Notes: generated by a model not told the origin, from the sequence alone. A DNA stretch of 64,000 bases from an uncultured Lutibacter sp. (GCF_947493565.1 NZ_CANLRG010000007.1:161115-225114), one strand, 5' to 3'. Counted from the stretch's first letter, positions 8,902 to 18,093 are shown. Numbers and translations: made by a program.

Positions 8902-9269
8902 ACCTTATCTTCTAAAACAATAGCCCCAGAAAAATTTTCTTTAATAATATTTAATATTCTATCAGCTTCTAAACGTGTGTTAAAACTTCCAACTTGTGTT
9001 TTCCATTCAGGAGCTTTGTATAAAATATTGGTAGAATACTCAGGATAAATAGCCTCAAAATTTCTTTTAATTTTATACGCTTCAGCTTCTATACCATTAT
9101 ATAATTGAATTTTATATACAATAGAACTCTTATTTTCTTTATTAAATGCTTTTTTTTGCTCAATTAACTGGGTAATCTTTTCATTTTCACTTTGAGAATA
9201 CATGTTAATAACACTCAAAAAAAGAGCTAAAACGCAAGTAAATAATAGTCTTTTAGATAAAATATTCAT
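8898..9269 (-). CDS. SPOR-domain secreted protein
   Basis: This 123-residue protein has an N-terminal signal peptide (cleavage near INMYSQS) and a C-terminal stretch with the two-repeat SPOR pattern: IVYKIQLYNGIEAEAYKIKR and, after a gap, EWKTQVGSFNTRLEADRILNI. SPOR domains bind denuded peptidoglycan, so a periplasmic cell-wall role is likely; the exact function is unknown. A minus-strand -7 box TAAATTTG lies at 9288-9295, 18 nt upstream. The gene is convergent with dnaG and the two stop codons share the palindrome GGTTTAAACC (8895-8904), with no terminator between them. Confidence 0.75.
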   Translation of the reverse strand: MNILSKRLLFTCVLALFLSVINMYSQSENEKITQLIEQKKAFNKENKSSIVYKIQLYNGIEAEAYKIKRNFEAIYPEYSTNILYKAPEWKTQVGSFNTRLEADRILNIIKENFSGAIVLEDKV

Positions 9270-9287
9270 AAAATTTTAATTTTTTGT

Positions 9288-9295
9288 CAAATTTA
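9288..9295 (-). promoter_or_regulatory. -7 box for the SPOR-domain gene
   Basis: The minus-strand sequence TAAATTTG matches TAnnTTTG, 18 nt before the ATG. Confidence 0.45.
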
Positions 9296-9394
9296 TAGTT
9301 TTCTATAAACAAAATAATAAAAGTTTTATTATTTAGAATCAATATAAATTACATTTAACACAATTTTTACATTTTTAGTTTTATTTATAAATAG

Positions 9395-9402
9395 TACTTT
9401 TG
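9395..9402 (+). promoter_or_regulatory. -7 box of the alternative complex III operon
   Basis: TACTTTTG matches TAnnTTTG. It lies 85 nt before the actA ATG at 9488, which gives a long leader that starts with the hairpin at 9410-9446. Confidence 0.5.
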
Positions 9403-9409
9403 TCAAATC

Positions 9410-9446
9410 CTTTAAAAAATGACTTAAGTCATATATTTTTTAAAGA
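9410..9446 (+). other. Long hairpin at the predicted 5' end of the act operon mRNA
   Basis: A perfect 14-bp palindrome ATGACTTAAGTCAT (9419-9432) is flanked by CTTTAAAAA on the left and, after a short bulge, TTTTTTAAAG on the right, giving one long near-perfect hairpin. With the -7 box at 9395-9402, transcription should begin near 9409, so the hairpin would be the first structure in the mRNA. It could stabilise the message, or the central palindrome could be a DNA operator. Confidence 0.4.
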
Positions 9447-9487
9447 AAATATTGTACCAAACAAGAAAGAAAAGATTTTTTTTAAGT

Positions 9488-11056
9488 ATGAAAAGTGTGA
9501 AACAACACAGTCCATTATCAAGATTAGTCACTAATAGTCTTGCTTTCCTTTTATTTTTTTCACTTAGTTTATCAGCGCAAGAAGGCGATGTTGCAAATGG
9601 AGAAAAACTCTTCAAAGCAAATTGTGCTGCGTGTCATAAGCTAGATAAAAAATTAGTTGGCCCTGCTTTAAAAGGGATAACTGATAAAAGAGAACAAGAT
9701 TGGTTAATTTCTTGGATTAAAGATAGTCCAGGGATGATTAAATCAGGAGATAAACTTGCAATTCAAGTTTTCGAAGAGAACAATAAATTGCCAATGACAG
9801 CAAATCCACATTTATCTGATCAAGATATTGTTGATATTTTAGCTTACACTAAAGGAGAGGAGGCAGCTCCTAAAGCAGCACCTGTAGCTCAAGAAGTTGA
9901 CCCAGGAGTTGAGCGTGGTAAGCAAATTTTTAAAGCAAATTGTGCAGCTTGTCATAAGTTAGAAGGAAAATTAATTGGTCCTGAATTATTAAAAATTACT
10001 GATAAGCGTGAAGCAGATTGGTTAAAAGCTTGGATTAAAGATAATAATGCCTTAGTTGCATCAGGTGATAAATTAGCAAAGGAAGTACAAGATAGTAACC
10101 CTGCGGCTATGACTGCATTCCCTCAATTATCAGATCAAGATATTGATGATTTATTAAAATATTTAGCTGTAGGTGATGTTAAAGCAGTAACTACAGTAAC
10201 AGCTGATGCTGGGAGTGAAGAGTTGTTTAATAAACCTGGTTTAGGTGTTTTGCCAACATTAGGGTTAACTATTTTAGCTTTCTTACTATTATCTATTATT
10301 GTTGCAGCAACTACAAATAAAAAAGTGGCTGAAGATGAAGAAGCTACAGAAAGCATGTTAAAAACTATGATTTTTAACCCTTTCTTACGTTTCTTAACGT
10401 TAATATTTGTTTTATTAGGTGGAGCTTGGATGTTGTTTGGATGGCTAATGCAAATAGATGTTAACGAAGGGTATCAACCAATTCAACCAATTGCATTTTC
10501 ACATGCGGTTCATGCAGGTGATAATAAAATTGATTGTCAATATTGTCACTCATCAGCGAAACATAGTAAAACTTCTGGAATTCCAACAGCCAATGTTTGT
10601 ATGAACTGTCATAAGTCAATTTCAGAATATAATGGTGAGTTGTTTGGAGGCCATTCAAAAGAAGATTTAGACAATGAAATCCAAAAAATTTATGATGCAG
10701 TAGGTTGGGATAAAGACAATATGAAATACATTGAGGGTTATGAACAAAAACCAATAGAATGGATTCGTATTCATAATTTAGCAGATTTTGCTTATTACAA
10801 CCACTCTCAACACGTAAATGTAGCAGGAGTTGATTGTCAAAAGTGTCACGGACCAGTTGAAGAAATGCATGAGATGAAACAGTTTTCTCCATTAACAATG
10901 GGGTGGTGTATAGATTGTCATAGACAAACTGAGGTTGATTTAACCGAAAATGGATATTACAAAAACATCCACGATCAATTAGCTAAGAAATACGGTGTAG
11001 AAAAAGTGACAGCCGCTCAAATGGGAGGTTTAGAATGTGGAAAATGTCACTATTAA
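9488..11056 (+). CDS. actA: Alternative complex III subunit ActA, multihaem cytochrome c (seven CxxCH)
   Basis: This protein of about 522 residues belongs to the quinol:cytochrome c oxidoreductase (alternative complex III). The start is taken at 9488 (MKSVKQHSPLSRL), which gives a clean signal peptide ending SLSAQE; an in-frame ATG 12 codons upstream gives a poorer one. Two consecutive monohaem domains, each with NCAACHK, are clear internal duplicates and share ITDKRE.DWL and LSDQDI blocks. A membrane segment follows (TLGLTILAFLLLSIIVAAT), then a second one, then the pentahaem region with CQYCH, CMNCH, CQKCH, CIDCH and a C-terminal CGKCH. ActA passes electrons from the iron-sulfur subunit to cytochrome c. 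It is the first gene of actABCDEF. Confidence 0.9.
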   Translation: MKSVKQHSPLSRLVTNSLAFLLFFSLSLSAQEGDVANGEKLFKANCAACHKLDKKLVGPALKGITDKREQDWLISWIKDSPGMIKSGDKLAIQVFEENNKLPMTANPHLSDQDIVDILAYTKGEEAAPKAAPVAQEVDPGVERGKQIFKANCAACHKLEGKLIGPELLKITDKREADWLKAWIKDNNALVASGDKLAKEVQDSNPAAMTAFPQLSDQDIDDLLKYLAVGDVKAVTTVTADAGSEELFNKPGLGVLPTLGLTILAFLLLSIIVAATTNKKVAEDEEATESMLKTMIFNPFLRFLTLIFVLLGGAWMLFGWLMQIDVNEGYQPIQPIAFSHAVHAGDNKIDCQYCHSSAKHSKTSGIPTANVCMNCHKSISEYNGELFGGHSKEDLDNEIQKIYDAVGWDKDNMKYIEGYEQKPIEWIRIHNLADFAYYNHSQHVNVAGVDCQKCHGPVEEMHEMKQFSPLTMGWCIDCHRQTEVDLTENGYYKNIHDQLAKKYGVEKVTAAQMGGLECGKCHY

Positions 11057-11088
11057 TATTAATTACGAAGTAAATAACCAAATATAAA

Positions 11089-14000
11089 ATGGCATCAAAC
11101 AAAAAATACTGGAAAAGTGTTGAGGAGCTAAATACAAAAAGCTCTATTGTTGATACGTTAAAACAAAACGAGTTTGTTGAAGAAATTCCTACTGATGAAT
11201 TTTTAGGTGATAAAAAGAATTTGGAAGCCTCATCAACAACACGTAGAGACTTTTTAAAATACGTTGGATTTACAACTGCAGCAGCTTCTTTAGCTGCTTG
11301 TGAAGGTCCAGTAGTAAAATCAATTCCTTATGTAATTAAACCTGATGATATTATTCCAGGAGTTGCTGAATATTATGCAACAACAATGGCAGATGGTTTT
11401 GATTTTGCAAATGTATTAGTAAAAGTTAGAGAAGGACGTCCAATAAAAATTGAACCTAATAAAGAAGCAAATGGAACTACCAATGCACGTGTGCAAGCTT
11501 CCGTTTTATCATTATATGATAGCCTTAGATTGAAAGGTCCAAAGGCAAATGGAACTGAAATTTCTTGGGCTGATGCAGATCAACAAATTGTTTCAAAATT
11601 AAATGAAGTAAAAGAAGCTGGTTTACCAATTGCTGTTTTAACAGGAACTTGTGCAAGTCCTTCAACAAAAAAACTTGTCAATAAATTAAACGAAACTTTT
11701 GGTAATGTAAATCACGTGGTTTATGATGCTGTTTCAGAATCTGCTGCATTAGATGCCTTTGAAGCAATGTACGGTTCAAGAGCATTACCTGATTATAATT
11801 TTGAAAAAGCAGAAGTTATAGTTTCAATTGGAGCGGACTTTTTAGGTGATTGGCAAGGTGGAGGTTTTGATGCGAGTTATGCTAAAAGCAGAGTGCCTAA
11901 AAATGGAAAAATGTCTCGCCATATTCAGTTTGAATCAAATATGACCTTAACAGGTGCAAATGCTGATAAACGTTTAATGATTAAACCATCTCAGCAAAAT
12001 TTAGCACTTATCAAATTATACAATGCGGTAGTAAGAGGTATTTCAACAAGAGAAGCTTCTCCTTTAAATGATGCAATTTTGAAAGCTGCAGCTCAAATTA
12101 AGGCAGCAGGTTCTAAAGCAGTTGTGGTAACAGGTATTCAAGATAAAAATGCTCAATTATTAACTTTGGCTATTAATAATGCAATTAATAGTGAAGTAAT
12201 TGATGTAGTTGCTATAAAAAACGTTAGAAAAGGTAATGATGCTGAAGTTACTCAACTAATTTCAGATATGAATGCTGGCAAAATAGGAGCATTAATTATT
12301 AACAATGCAAATCCTGTTTATACGTTACCAAATTCTTCTGAATTTATTGAAGGCTTGAAAAAAGTTAAATTATCTGTGGCATTTTCAATGCAAGATAACG
12401 AAACAGCAAAAACTGTTCAATATGCATTAGCTACGCCACATTACTTAGAGTCTTGGGGTGATGTTACTATTAAAAAAGGACATTATAGCTTAATGCAACC
12501 AACTATTAAACCATTATTTAATACGCGACAATTTCAAGATTCGTTATTAGTTTGGACAGGTAGTACTTCTTCATATTATGAATTCTTAAAAGAATCTTGG
12601 AAAACAGATATATTAGAAGGTAAATCTTGGAATCAAGCATTGCACGATGGTGTTTTTGTTACTGAAACTGTAGAAGAAGTAACAATAAATGAAGTTGATA
12701 TTAATGCAGCAGGAACTGAATTAGGAAAAGTTAAAGGAACTGATTTTGAGCTTTCATTATATACAAAAACCGGTTTAGGAGATGGTCAAATGGCTAATAA
12801 CCCTTGGTTACAAGAATTACCAGATCCAATTACAAGAACTTCTTGGGATAATTACTTAACAATGTCTAAAGCAGATGCTGAATCATTAGGAGTAATAAAT
12901 CATAATGTAGCCAATGGAGCATTGAATGGAAGTTTAGTTGAAATTACTGTCAATGGAGTTTCTGAAGTGTTACCAGTTTTAATTCAACCTGGTCAAGCAA
13001 AAGGTTCTATAGGTCTAGCGCTTGGTTATGGACGTAAAGAAGGACTTAAAGAAGAAATGCAAACGGGTAAAAATGCTTACCAGTTTTATAAAGGATTTAA
13101 TACATATCAATCTGATGTTACTCTAAAGTTAGCTGAAGGCGAACACGAATTTGCTTGTGTTCAATTGCACAATACTTTAATGGGTAGAGGAGATATAATT
13201 AAAGAAGCTACTTTAGAAGATTATAATCATATTGATGCTAAAGAATGGAATAAAGTACCAGTAGTTTCGTTAGATCATAATGAAGTAGAAGCAACAACAG
13301 TAGATTTATGGGATTCATTTGATAGATCAATTGGACATCATTTTAATTTATCAATTGATTTAAACGCTTGTACTGGATGTGGAGCTTGTGTAATAGCTTG
13401 TCACGCAGAAAACAATGTACCAGTTGTTGGAAAAGATGAGATTAGAAAATCTAGAGATATGCACTGGTTGCGTATTGATAGATATTATTCTCATGAAGAA
13501 GATTTTGCTGGTGATAATGAAAAGAAAGAAGCAGGGAAAGGGGTTATTGGATATAAAGATACTATGGCAGAATTAGAAGATCCTTCTGAAAATCCTTCAG
13601 TAGCTTTTCAACCAGTAATGTGTCAACATTGTAACCACGCACCTTGTGAAACAGTTTGTCCTGTAGCAGCGACTTCTCATGGTCGTCAGGGGCAAAATCA
13701 AATGGCTTATAACCGTTGTGTTGGTACTCGTTATTGTGCAAATAACTGTCCTTATAAAGTACGTAGATTCAACTGGTTCAACTATCCAAATAATAGTGAA
13801 TTTGATTACAATATGAACGATGATTTAGGTAAAATGGTGTTAAATCCAGATGTTACTGTTCGTTCTCGTGGTGTAATGGAAAAATGTTCAATGTGTATTC
13901 AAATGACTCAAGCTACCATTTTAAAAGCAAAAAAAGAAGGTAGACCAGTAAACACCAATGAGTTTGAAACAGCTTGTTCAAATGCTTGTAGTACTGGAGC

Positions 14001-14145
14001 TATGGTATTTGGTGATGTGAACAATGAAGAAGATTCTGTTACAAGTTTAACAAAAGATAAAAGAGCGTATCATTTACTGGAGCATATAGGTACAAAACCG
14101 AATGTTGTTTACCACGTGAAAGTTAGAAATACGGAAGAAGCATAA
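11089..14145 (+). CDS. actB: Alternative complex III subunit ActB, iron-sulfur protein
   Basis: This 1018-residue protein has a Tat signal (TTRRDFLKYVGF, near residue 51) followed by a possible lipobox (SLAAC). It fuses a molybdopterin-oxidoreductase-like domain, which in this complex carries no cofactor, to a C-terminal ferredoxin-like domain. The cysteine clusters are visible: CTGCGACVIAC, CQHCNHAPCETVC, CVGTRYCANNC and CSMC...CSNAC, fitting three [4Fe-4S] and one [3Fe-4S] cluster. It accepts electrons from quinol oxidised at ActC and hands them to ActA. It lies 32 bp after actA in the operon. Confidence 0.95.
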   Translation: MASNKKYWKSVEELNTKSSIVDTLKQNEFVEEIPTDEFLGDKKNLEASSTTRRDFLKYVGFTTAAASLAACEGPVVKSIPYVIKPDDIIPGVAEYYATTMADGFDFANVLVKVREGRPIKIEPNKEANGTTNARVQASVLSLYDSLRLKGPKANGTEISWADADQQIVSKLNEVKEAGLPIAVLTGTCASPSTKKLVNKLNETFGNVNHVVYDAVSESAALDAFEAMYGSRALPDYNFEKAEVIVSIGADFLGDWQGGGFDASYAKSRVPKNGKMSRHIQFESNMTLTGANADKRLMIKPSQQNLALIKLYNAVVRGISTREASPLNDAILKAAAQIKAAGSKAVVVTGIQDKNAQLLTLAINNAINSEVIDVVAIKNVRKGNDAEVTQLISDMNAGKIGALIINNANPVYTLPNSSEFIEGLKKVKLSVAFSMQDNETAKTVQYALATPHYLESWGDVTIKKGHYSLMQPTIKPLFNTRQFQDSLLVWTGSTSSYYEFLKESWKTDILEGKSWNQALHDGVFVTETVEEVTINEVDINAAGTELGKVKGTDFELSLYTKTGLGDGQMANNPWLQELPDPITRTSWDNYLTMSKADAESLGVINHNVANGALNGSLVEITVNGVSEVLPVLIQPGQAKGSIGLALGYGRKEGLKEEMQTGKNAYQFYKGFNTYQSDVTLKLAEGEHEFACVQLHNTLMGRGDIIKEATLEDYNHIDAKEWNKVPVVSLDHNEVEATTVDLWDSFDRSIGHHFNLSIDLNACTGCGACVIACHAENNVPVVGKDEIRKSRDMHWLRIDRYYSHEEDFAGDNEKKEAGKGVIGYKDTMAELEDPSENPSVAFQPVMCQHCNHAPCETVCPVAATSHGRQGQNQMAYNRCVGTRYCANNCPYKVRRFNWFNYPNNSEFDYNMNDDLGKMVLNPDVTVRSRGVMEKCSMCIQMTQATILKAKKEGRPVNTNEFETACSNACSTGAMVFGDVNNEEDSVTSLTKDKRAYHLLEHIGTKPNVVYHVKVRNTEEA

Positions 14146-14178
14146 AAATAATAATAATAGATAATAATTAAATAGATT

Positions 14179-15570
14179 ATGTCGTCTCATTACGAAGCAC
14201 CTATTAGAAAACCTTTAATTGTAGGAGATAAAAGCTACCATGATATTACTGTTGAAGTAGCAGCTCCAGTTGAAGGAAAAGCAAATAAATTATGGTGGAC
14301 AGTTTTTACAATTGCACTTTTAGCCTTTCTTTGGGGATTGGGTTCAATTATTTACACCATTGGAACAGGAATTGGAGTTTGGGGATTAAATAAAACCGTA
14401 GGTTGGGCTTGGGATATTACCAACTTTGTATGGTGGGTAGGTATTGGTCACGCAGGAACCTTAATTTCGGCGGTACTTTTACTTTTCCGTCAGAAATGGA
14501 GAATGGGTATTAACCGTTCAGCTGAAGCTATGACAATTTTCTCAGTAGTTCAAGCAGGTTTATTCCCAGTAATTCATATGGGACGTGTATGGAACGCTCA
14601 TTTTGTGTTACCAATTCCAAATCAATTTGGGACACTTTGGACCAACTTCAACTCTCCATTATTATGGGACGTATTTGCTATTTCAACATATTTATCGGTG
14701 TCATTAGTTTTCTGGTGGACTGGTTTGTTACCTGATTTTGCAATGTTAAGAGATAGAGCAATTAAACCTTTTCAAAAGAAAATTTATAGTTTATTAAGTT
14801 TTGGTTGGACTGGTAGAGCAAAAGACTGGCAGCGTTTTGAAGAAGTTTCTTTAGTACTTGCTGGTTTAGCAACACCTTTAGTATTATCAGTACATACCAT
14901 CGTATCATTTGACTTTGCTACATCGGTTATTCCTGGATGGCATACCACAATTTTCCCTCCTTATTTTGTTGCTGGAGCTGTATTTTCTGGATTTGCAATG
15001 GTGAATACGTTACTTATTATAATGAGAAAAGTTTCAAATTTAGAAGCGTATATTACCAAACAGCATATAGAATTAATGAACATAGTAATTATGATTACTG
15101 GTTCAATTGTTGGATGTGCGTATATTACAGAATTATTTATTGCTTGGTATTCTGGTGTAGAATATGAACAATATGCTTTCTTAAACAGAGCAACTGGTCC
15201 TTATTGGTGGGCTTATTTATTGATGATGAGTTGTAATGTATTTTCACCACAATTTATGTGGTCAAAAAAATTAAGAACAAGTATCACATTCTCATTTATA
15301 ATTTCAATAGTTGTAAATATTGGAATGTGGTTTGAAAGATTTGTGATTATTGTAACTTCATTACATAGAGACTATTTACCATCTTCATGGACTATGTTCT
15401 CACCAACATTTGTTGATATAGGAATTTACGTTGGAACTATAGGATTTTTCTTTGTATTATTCTTATTATATGCAAGAACATTCCCAGTTATAGCTCAAGC
15501 AGAAGTTAAATCTATTTTAAAGTCATCAGGAGAAAAATTTAAAAAATTAAGAGACGGAAATCATGAGTAA
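14179..15570 (+). CDS. actC: Alternative complex III subunit ActC, NrfD/PsrC-type quinol-oxidising membrane protein
   Basis: This 463-residue protein has about ten hydrophobic segments and the NrfD/PsrC signature regions (WWVGIGHAGTLISAVLLLFRQKWR near residue 90; FPVIHMGRVW near 130). In alternative complex III, ActC binds and oxidises the quinol on the periplasmic side and is proposed to conduct protons. It lies between actB (33 bp upstream) and actD, whose start overlaps its end by 8 bp, so translation of the two is probably coupled. Confidence 0.95.
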   Translation: MSSHYEAPIRKPLIVGDKSYHDITVEVAAPVEGKANKLWWTVFTIALLAFLWGLGSIIYTIGTGIGVWGLNKTVGWAWDITNFVWWVGIGHAGTLISAVLLLFRQKWRMGINRSAEAMTIFSVVQAGLFPVIHMGRVWNAHFVLPIPNQFGTLWTNFNSPLLWDVFAISTYLSVSLVFWWTGLLPDFAMLRDRAIKPFQKKIYSLLSFGWTGRAKDWQRFEEVSLVLAGLATPLVLSVHTIVSFDFATSVIPGWHTTIFPPYFVAGAVFSGFAMVNTLLIIMRKVSNLEAYITKQHIELMNIVIMITGSIVGCAYITELFIAWYSGVEYEQYAFLNRATGPYWWAYLLMMSCNVFSPQFMWSKKLRTSITFSFIISIVVNIGMWFERFVIIVTSLHRDYLPSSWTMFSPTFVDIGIYVGTIGFFFVLFLLYARTFPVIAQAEVKSILKSSGEKFKKLRDGNHE

Positions 15571-16084
15571 TAAAGTAGTACAAGCAATGTATAATGATGA
15601 TGACATCCTTATGGATGCTGTAAAAGAAGTACGTGCAGCAAATCATCATATTGAAGAAGTTTATACACCATTTCCAGTTCATGGTCTAGATAAAGCTATG
15701 GGATTAAAGGGAACACGAATTGCAATTACCGCTTTTATGTATGGGTGCGTAGGATTTTCATTTGCAGTTTGGATGATGAATTATATGATGATTGAACAGT
15801 GGCCTCAAGATATTGGTGGAAAACCAAGTTTTACATTTTTCCAAAATATGCCAGCATTTGTTCCAATTATGTTTGAAATGAGTGTGTTTTTTGCAGCACA
15901 TTTAATGGTAATTACTTTTTATATGAGAAGTAAATTATGGCCATTTAAACAAGCAGAAAATCCAGATCCTAGAACAACAGATGATATGTTTGTAATGGAA
16001 GTGGCAGTTGAAGGTGACGAAGCTGAATTAATTTCGTTTTTAGAAAAAACAGGAACTGTTGAAATTAAAGTAACTGAAAAGTAA
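15563..16084 (+). CDS. actD: Alternative complex III subunit ActD (DUF3341)
   Basis: This 173-residue protein has a cytoplasmic N-terminal alpha/beta part (MYNDDDILMDAVKEVR; EVYTPFPVHGLDKAMGLK) and two transmembrane helices (about 55-75 and 100-120), the arrangement of the DUF3341 family that forms ActD. The PFPVHGLD motif is characteristic. It is a structural subunit with no cofactor. Its ATG lies inside the end of actC. Confidence 0.93.
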   Translation: MSNKVVQAMYNDDDILMDAVKEVRAANHHIEEVYTPFPVHGLDKAMGLKGTRIAITAFMYGCVGFSFAVWMMNYMMIEQWPQDIGGKPSFTFFQNMPAFVPIMFEMSVFFAAHLMVITFYMRSKLWPFKQAENPDPRTTDDMFVMEVAVEGDEAELISFLEKTGTVEIKVTEK

Positions 16085-16092
16085 TAATTAAA

Positions 16093-16647
16093 ATGAAAAA
16101 CATTTTAAAAATAGCAATAGCATTGGTTTTTATTTTTACTTTATCATCTTGTTGGGGCGATAAAACAAAACCAAATTACCAATATATGCCAGATATGTAT
16201 AAGTCAGTTGGTTATGAAACTTATACAACAAATCCAAATTTTTCAAATGGTATGACAACTCAACTACCTGTAGAAGGAACTATTTCAAGAGGAAATGTAC
16301 CTTATGAGTATGAAAATACCAATGAAGGTTATGAAGCAGCAAAATTAGAGCTTAAAAATCCATTAGAAGTTAATGAAGTTAACCTAGCTAATGGAAAAAA
16401 AATGTATGATATATATTGTATTTCTTGTCATGGAAAAACTGGAGCAGGTGATGGTGTATTAGTACAGCGTGATAAGTTTTTAGGAATTCCTAATTATAAA
16501 GATAGAGAAATTACAGAAGGAAGTATTTATCATGTAATTATGCATGGTAGAAACCTAATGGGGTCTCATGCATCACAGTTAACAGCGAAAGAGCGTTGGC
16601 AAGTAACCTTGTATGTTCAACAATTGAGAACTGAATTATTAAAATAA
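16093..16647 (+). CDS. actE: Alternative complex III subunit ActE, monohaem cytochrome c lipoprotein
   Basis: This 184-residue protein has a lipoprotein signal (FTLSSCWG, Cys about residue 20) and one haem motif CISCHGKTGAGDGV in a class I cytochrome c domain, with LMGSHA supplying the likely Met ligand. ActE is anchored to the periplasmic face of alternative complex III and carries electrons near ActA. It lies 8 bp after actD. Confidence 0.93.
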   Translation: MKNILKIAIALVFIFTLSSCWGDKTKPNYQYMPDMYKSVGYETYTTNPNFSNGMTTQLPVEGTISRGNVPYEYENTNEGYEAAKLELKNPLEVNEVNLANGKKMYDIYCISCHGKTGAGDGVLVQRDKFLGIPNYKDREITEGSIYHVIMHGRNLMGSHASQLTAKERWQVTLYVQQLRTELLK

Positions 16648-16675
16648 CACTTTTACTAAGATAGAAATTAAAGAT

Positions 16676-18001
16676 ATGTATACCTTTTCAAGTAAATTAA
16701 AAACATTTTCATTTGCATTAATGATTGTAGGTCTTTTAGGTGTTGCTTACGGTTTTTTCTCTACACCAAGCTCAGTAGAAGATGTTAAAGTAATGTTACA
16801 AGAAACCCATGATGCACATGGTGAAGTAGCGGTAACTCATGAAAATAATGCTCATGCAAGCGAAAATGCTGTCCACGAAACAACACATTCTGATGATGCA
16901 CATGCGGAACATGTATTTCATTTATTAAAAAATAAGCCTTGGTCAGCATTATATGTAGCACTGTTTTTCTTTTTTATGATTTCATTAGCAACGTTGGCAT
17001 TTTACGCTATTCAACATGCTTCTCAAGCAGGATGGCCTGTTGTTTTGTTTAGAGTTATGGAAGCAATTACAGCTTATTTGCCAATAGGAGCTATTTTACT
17101 TTTTGTATTTTTTGTGCTTTCATCATTACATATGAACCATTTGTTTACTTGGATGGATCCTGAAGTTGTAGCACATGATGAACTTATTCAAAATAAATCA
17201 GGGTATTTAAATGTGCCATTTTTCTTAATACGAGCAGCAATTTATATGGCTGGTTGGATATGGTATCGTCAGTATTCAAGAAAATTGACATTGGCTCAAG
17301 ACAACGCTTCAGATTTAAGTAATTATACGAAATTATTTAAAAGTTCAGCAGCATTTTTAGTATTCTTTTTAGTAACAGAATCTATGATGTCTTGGGACTG
17401 GATTATGTCATTAGACCCACATTGGTTTAGTACCTTATTTGGATGGTACGTTTTTGCAAGTATGATAGTTTCAGCAATTACAACGATTGCTTTGATTTCT
17501 ATATATTTAAAAGGAAAAGGCTATTTAGAGTTTGTGAATGATAGTCACTTACATGATTTAGCAAAGTTTATGTTCGGATTTAGTATTTTTTGGACCTATT
17601 TATGGTTTTCACAATTTATGCTAATTTGGTATGCCAACATTCCAGAAGAAGTTACTTATTTTGTATCGAGATTTAATGAATATAAAATACCTTTCTTAGG
17701 AATGTTAGTTTTAAACTTTGTGTTCCCTTTATTAGTTTTAATGAACAGTGATTATAAACGAGTTAATTGGTTTATAGTTTGTACAGGGATTGTTATTTTA
17801 ATAGGTCATTATGTTGATATTTATGTGATGATTATGCCTGCAACAGTTGGAGATCAATGGAGTTTTGGAGTTTCAGAATTAAGCTCAATATTATTAATAT
17901 TAGGAATATTTATTTATGTTGTATTTACAGCATTATCAAAAGTTCCTTTATTAGCAAAAGGAAATCCTTTTATTAAAGAAAGCGAAGACTTTCATTATTA
18001 A
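16676..18001 (+). CDS. actF: Alternative complex III subunit ActF, membrane protein
   Basis: This 441-residue protein with about ten hydrophobic segments is the ActC-like partner membrane subunit of alternative complex III. Signature regions include a SWDWIMSLDPHWFSTLFGWYVFAS-type block (near residue 240) and the FSQFMLIWYANIPEE block (near 315). Between the first and second membrane segments there is a His-rich stretch (about residues 44-82, with many H, E and D), probably on the periplasmic side, which could bind metal or protons. A hairpin terminator after the gene closes the act operon. Confidence 0.93.
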   Translation: MYTFSSKLKTFSFALMIVGLLGVAYGFFSTPSSVEDVKVMLQETHDAHGEVAVTHENNAHASENAVHETTHSDDAHAEHVFHLLKNKPWSALYVALFFFFMISLATLAFYAIQHASQAGWPVVLFRVMEAITAYLPIGAILLFVFFVLSSLHMNHLFTWMDPEVVAHDELIQNKSGYLNVPFFLIRAAIYMAGWIWYRQYSRKLTLAQDNASDLSNYTKLFKSSAAFLVFFLVTESMMSWDWIMSLDPHWFSTLFGWYVFASMIVSAITTIALISIYLKGKGYLEFVNDSHLHDLAKFMFGFSIFWTYLWFSQFMLIWYANIPEEVTYFVSRFNEYKIPFLGMLVLNFVFPLLVLMNSDYKRVNWFIVCTGIVILIGHYVDIYVMIMPATVGDQWSFGVSELSSILLILGIFIYVVFTALSKVPLLAKGNPFIKESEDFHY

Positions 18002-18025
18002 AAATTAAATAATTATATTGAAAAG

Positions 18026-18059
18026 AATCCTGAATTCGTAGTTATTCAGGATTTTTTTT
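18026..18059 (+). terminator. Rho-independent terminator of the act operon
   Basis: The arms AATCCTGAAT (18026-18035) and ATTCAGGATT (18044-18053) are perfectly complementary with an 8-nt loop and run into a T-tract ending at 18059. The T-tract directly abuts the -7 box of coxB. Confidence 0.85.
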
Positions 18060-18066
18060 ATATTTG
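18059..18066 (+). promoter_or_regulatory. -7 box for coxB-coxA
   Basis: TATATTTG matches TAnnTTTG. Its first T is the last T of the preceding terminator, and it lies 27 nt before the coxB ATG. The oxidase genes therefore have a promoter separate from the act operon. Confidence 0.55.
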
Positions 18067-18093
18067 CGACCACTATAACACTAACTAAAAAAT

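Noticed and set aside
10461..10898. 145-codon open frame antisense to actA
   Set aside because: It is the reverse reading of the haem-rich coding region; its composition follows the sense codons and it has no promoter.
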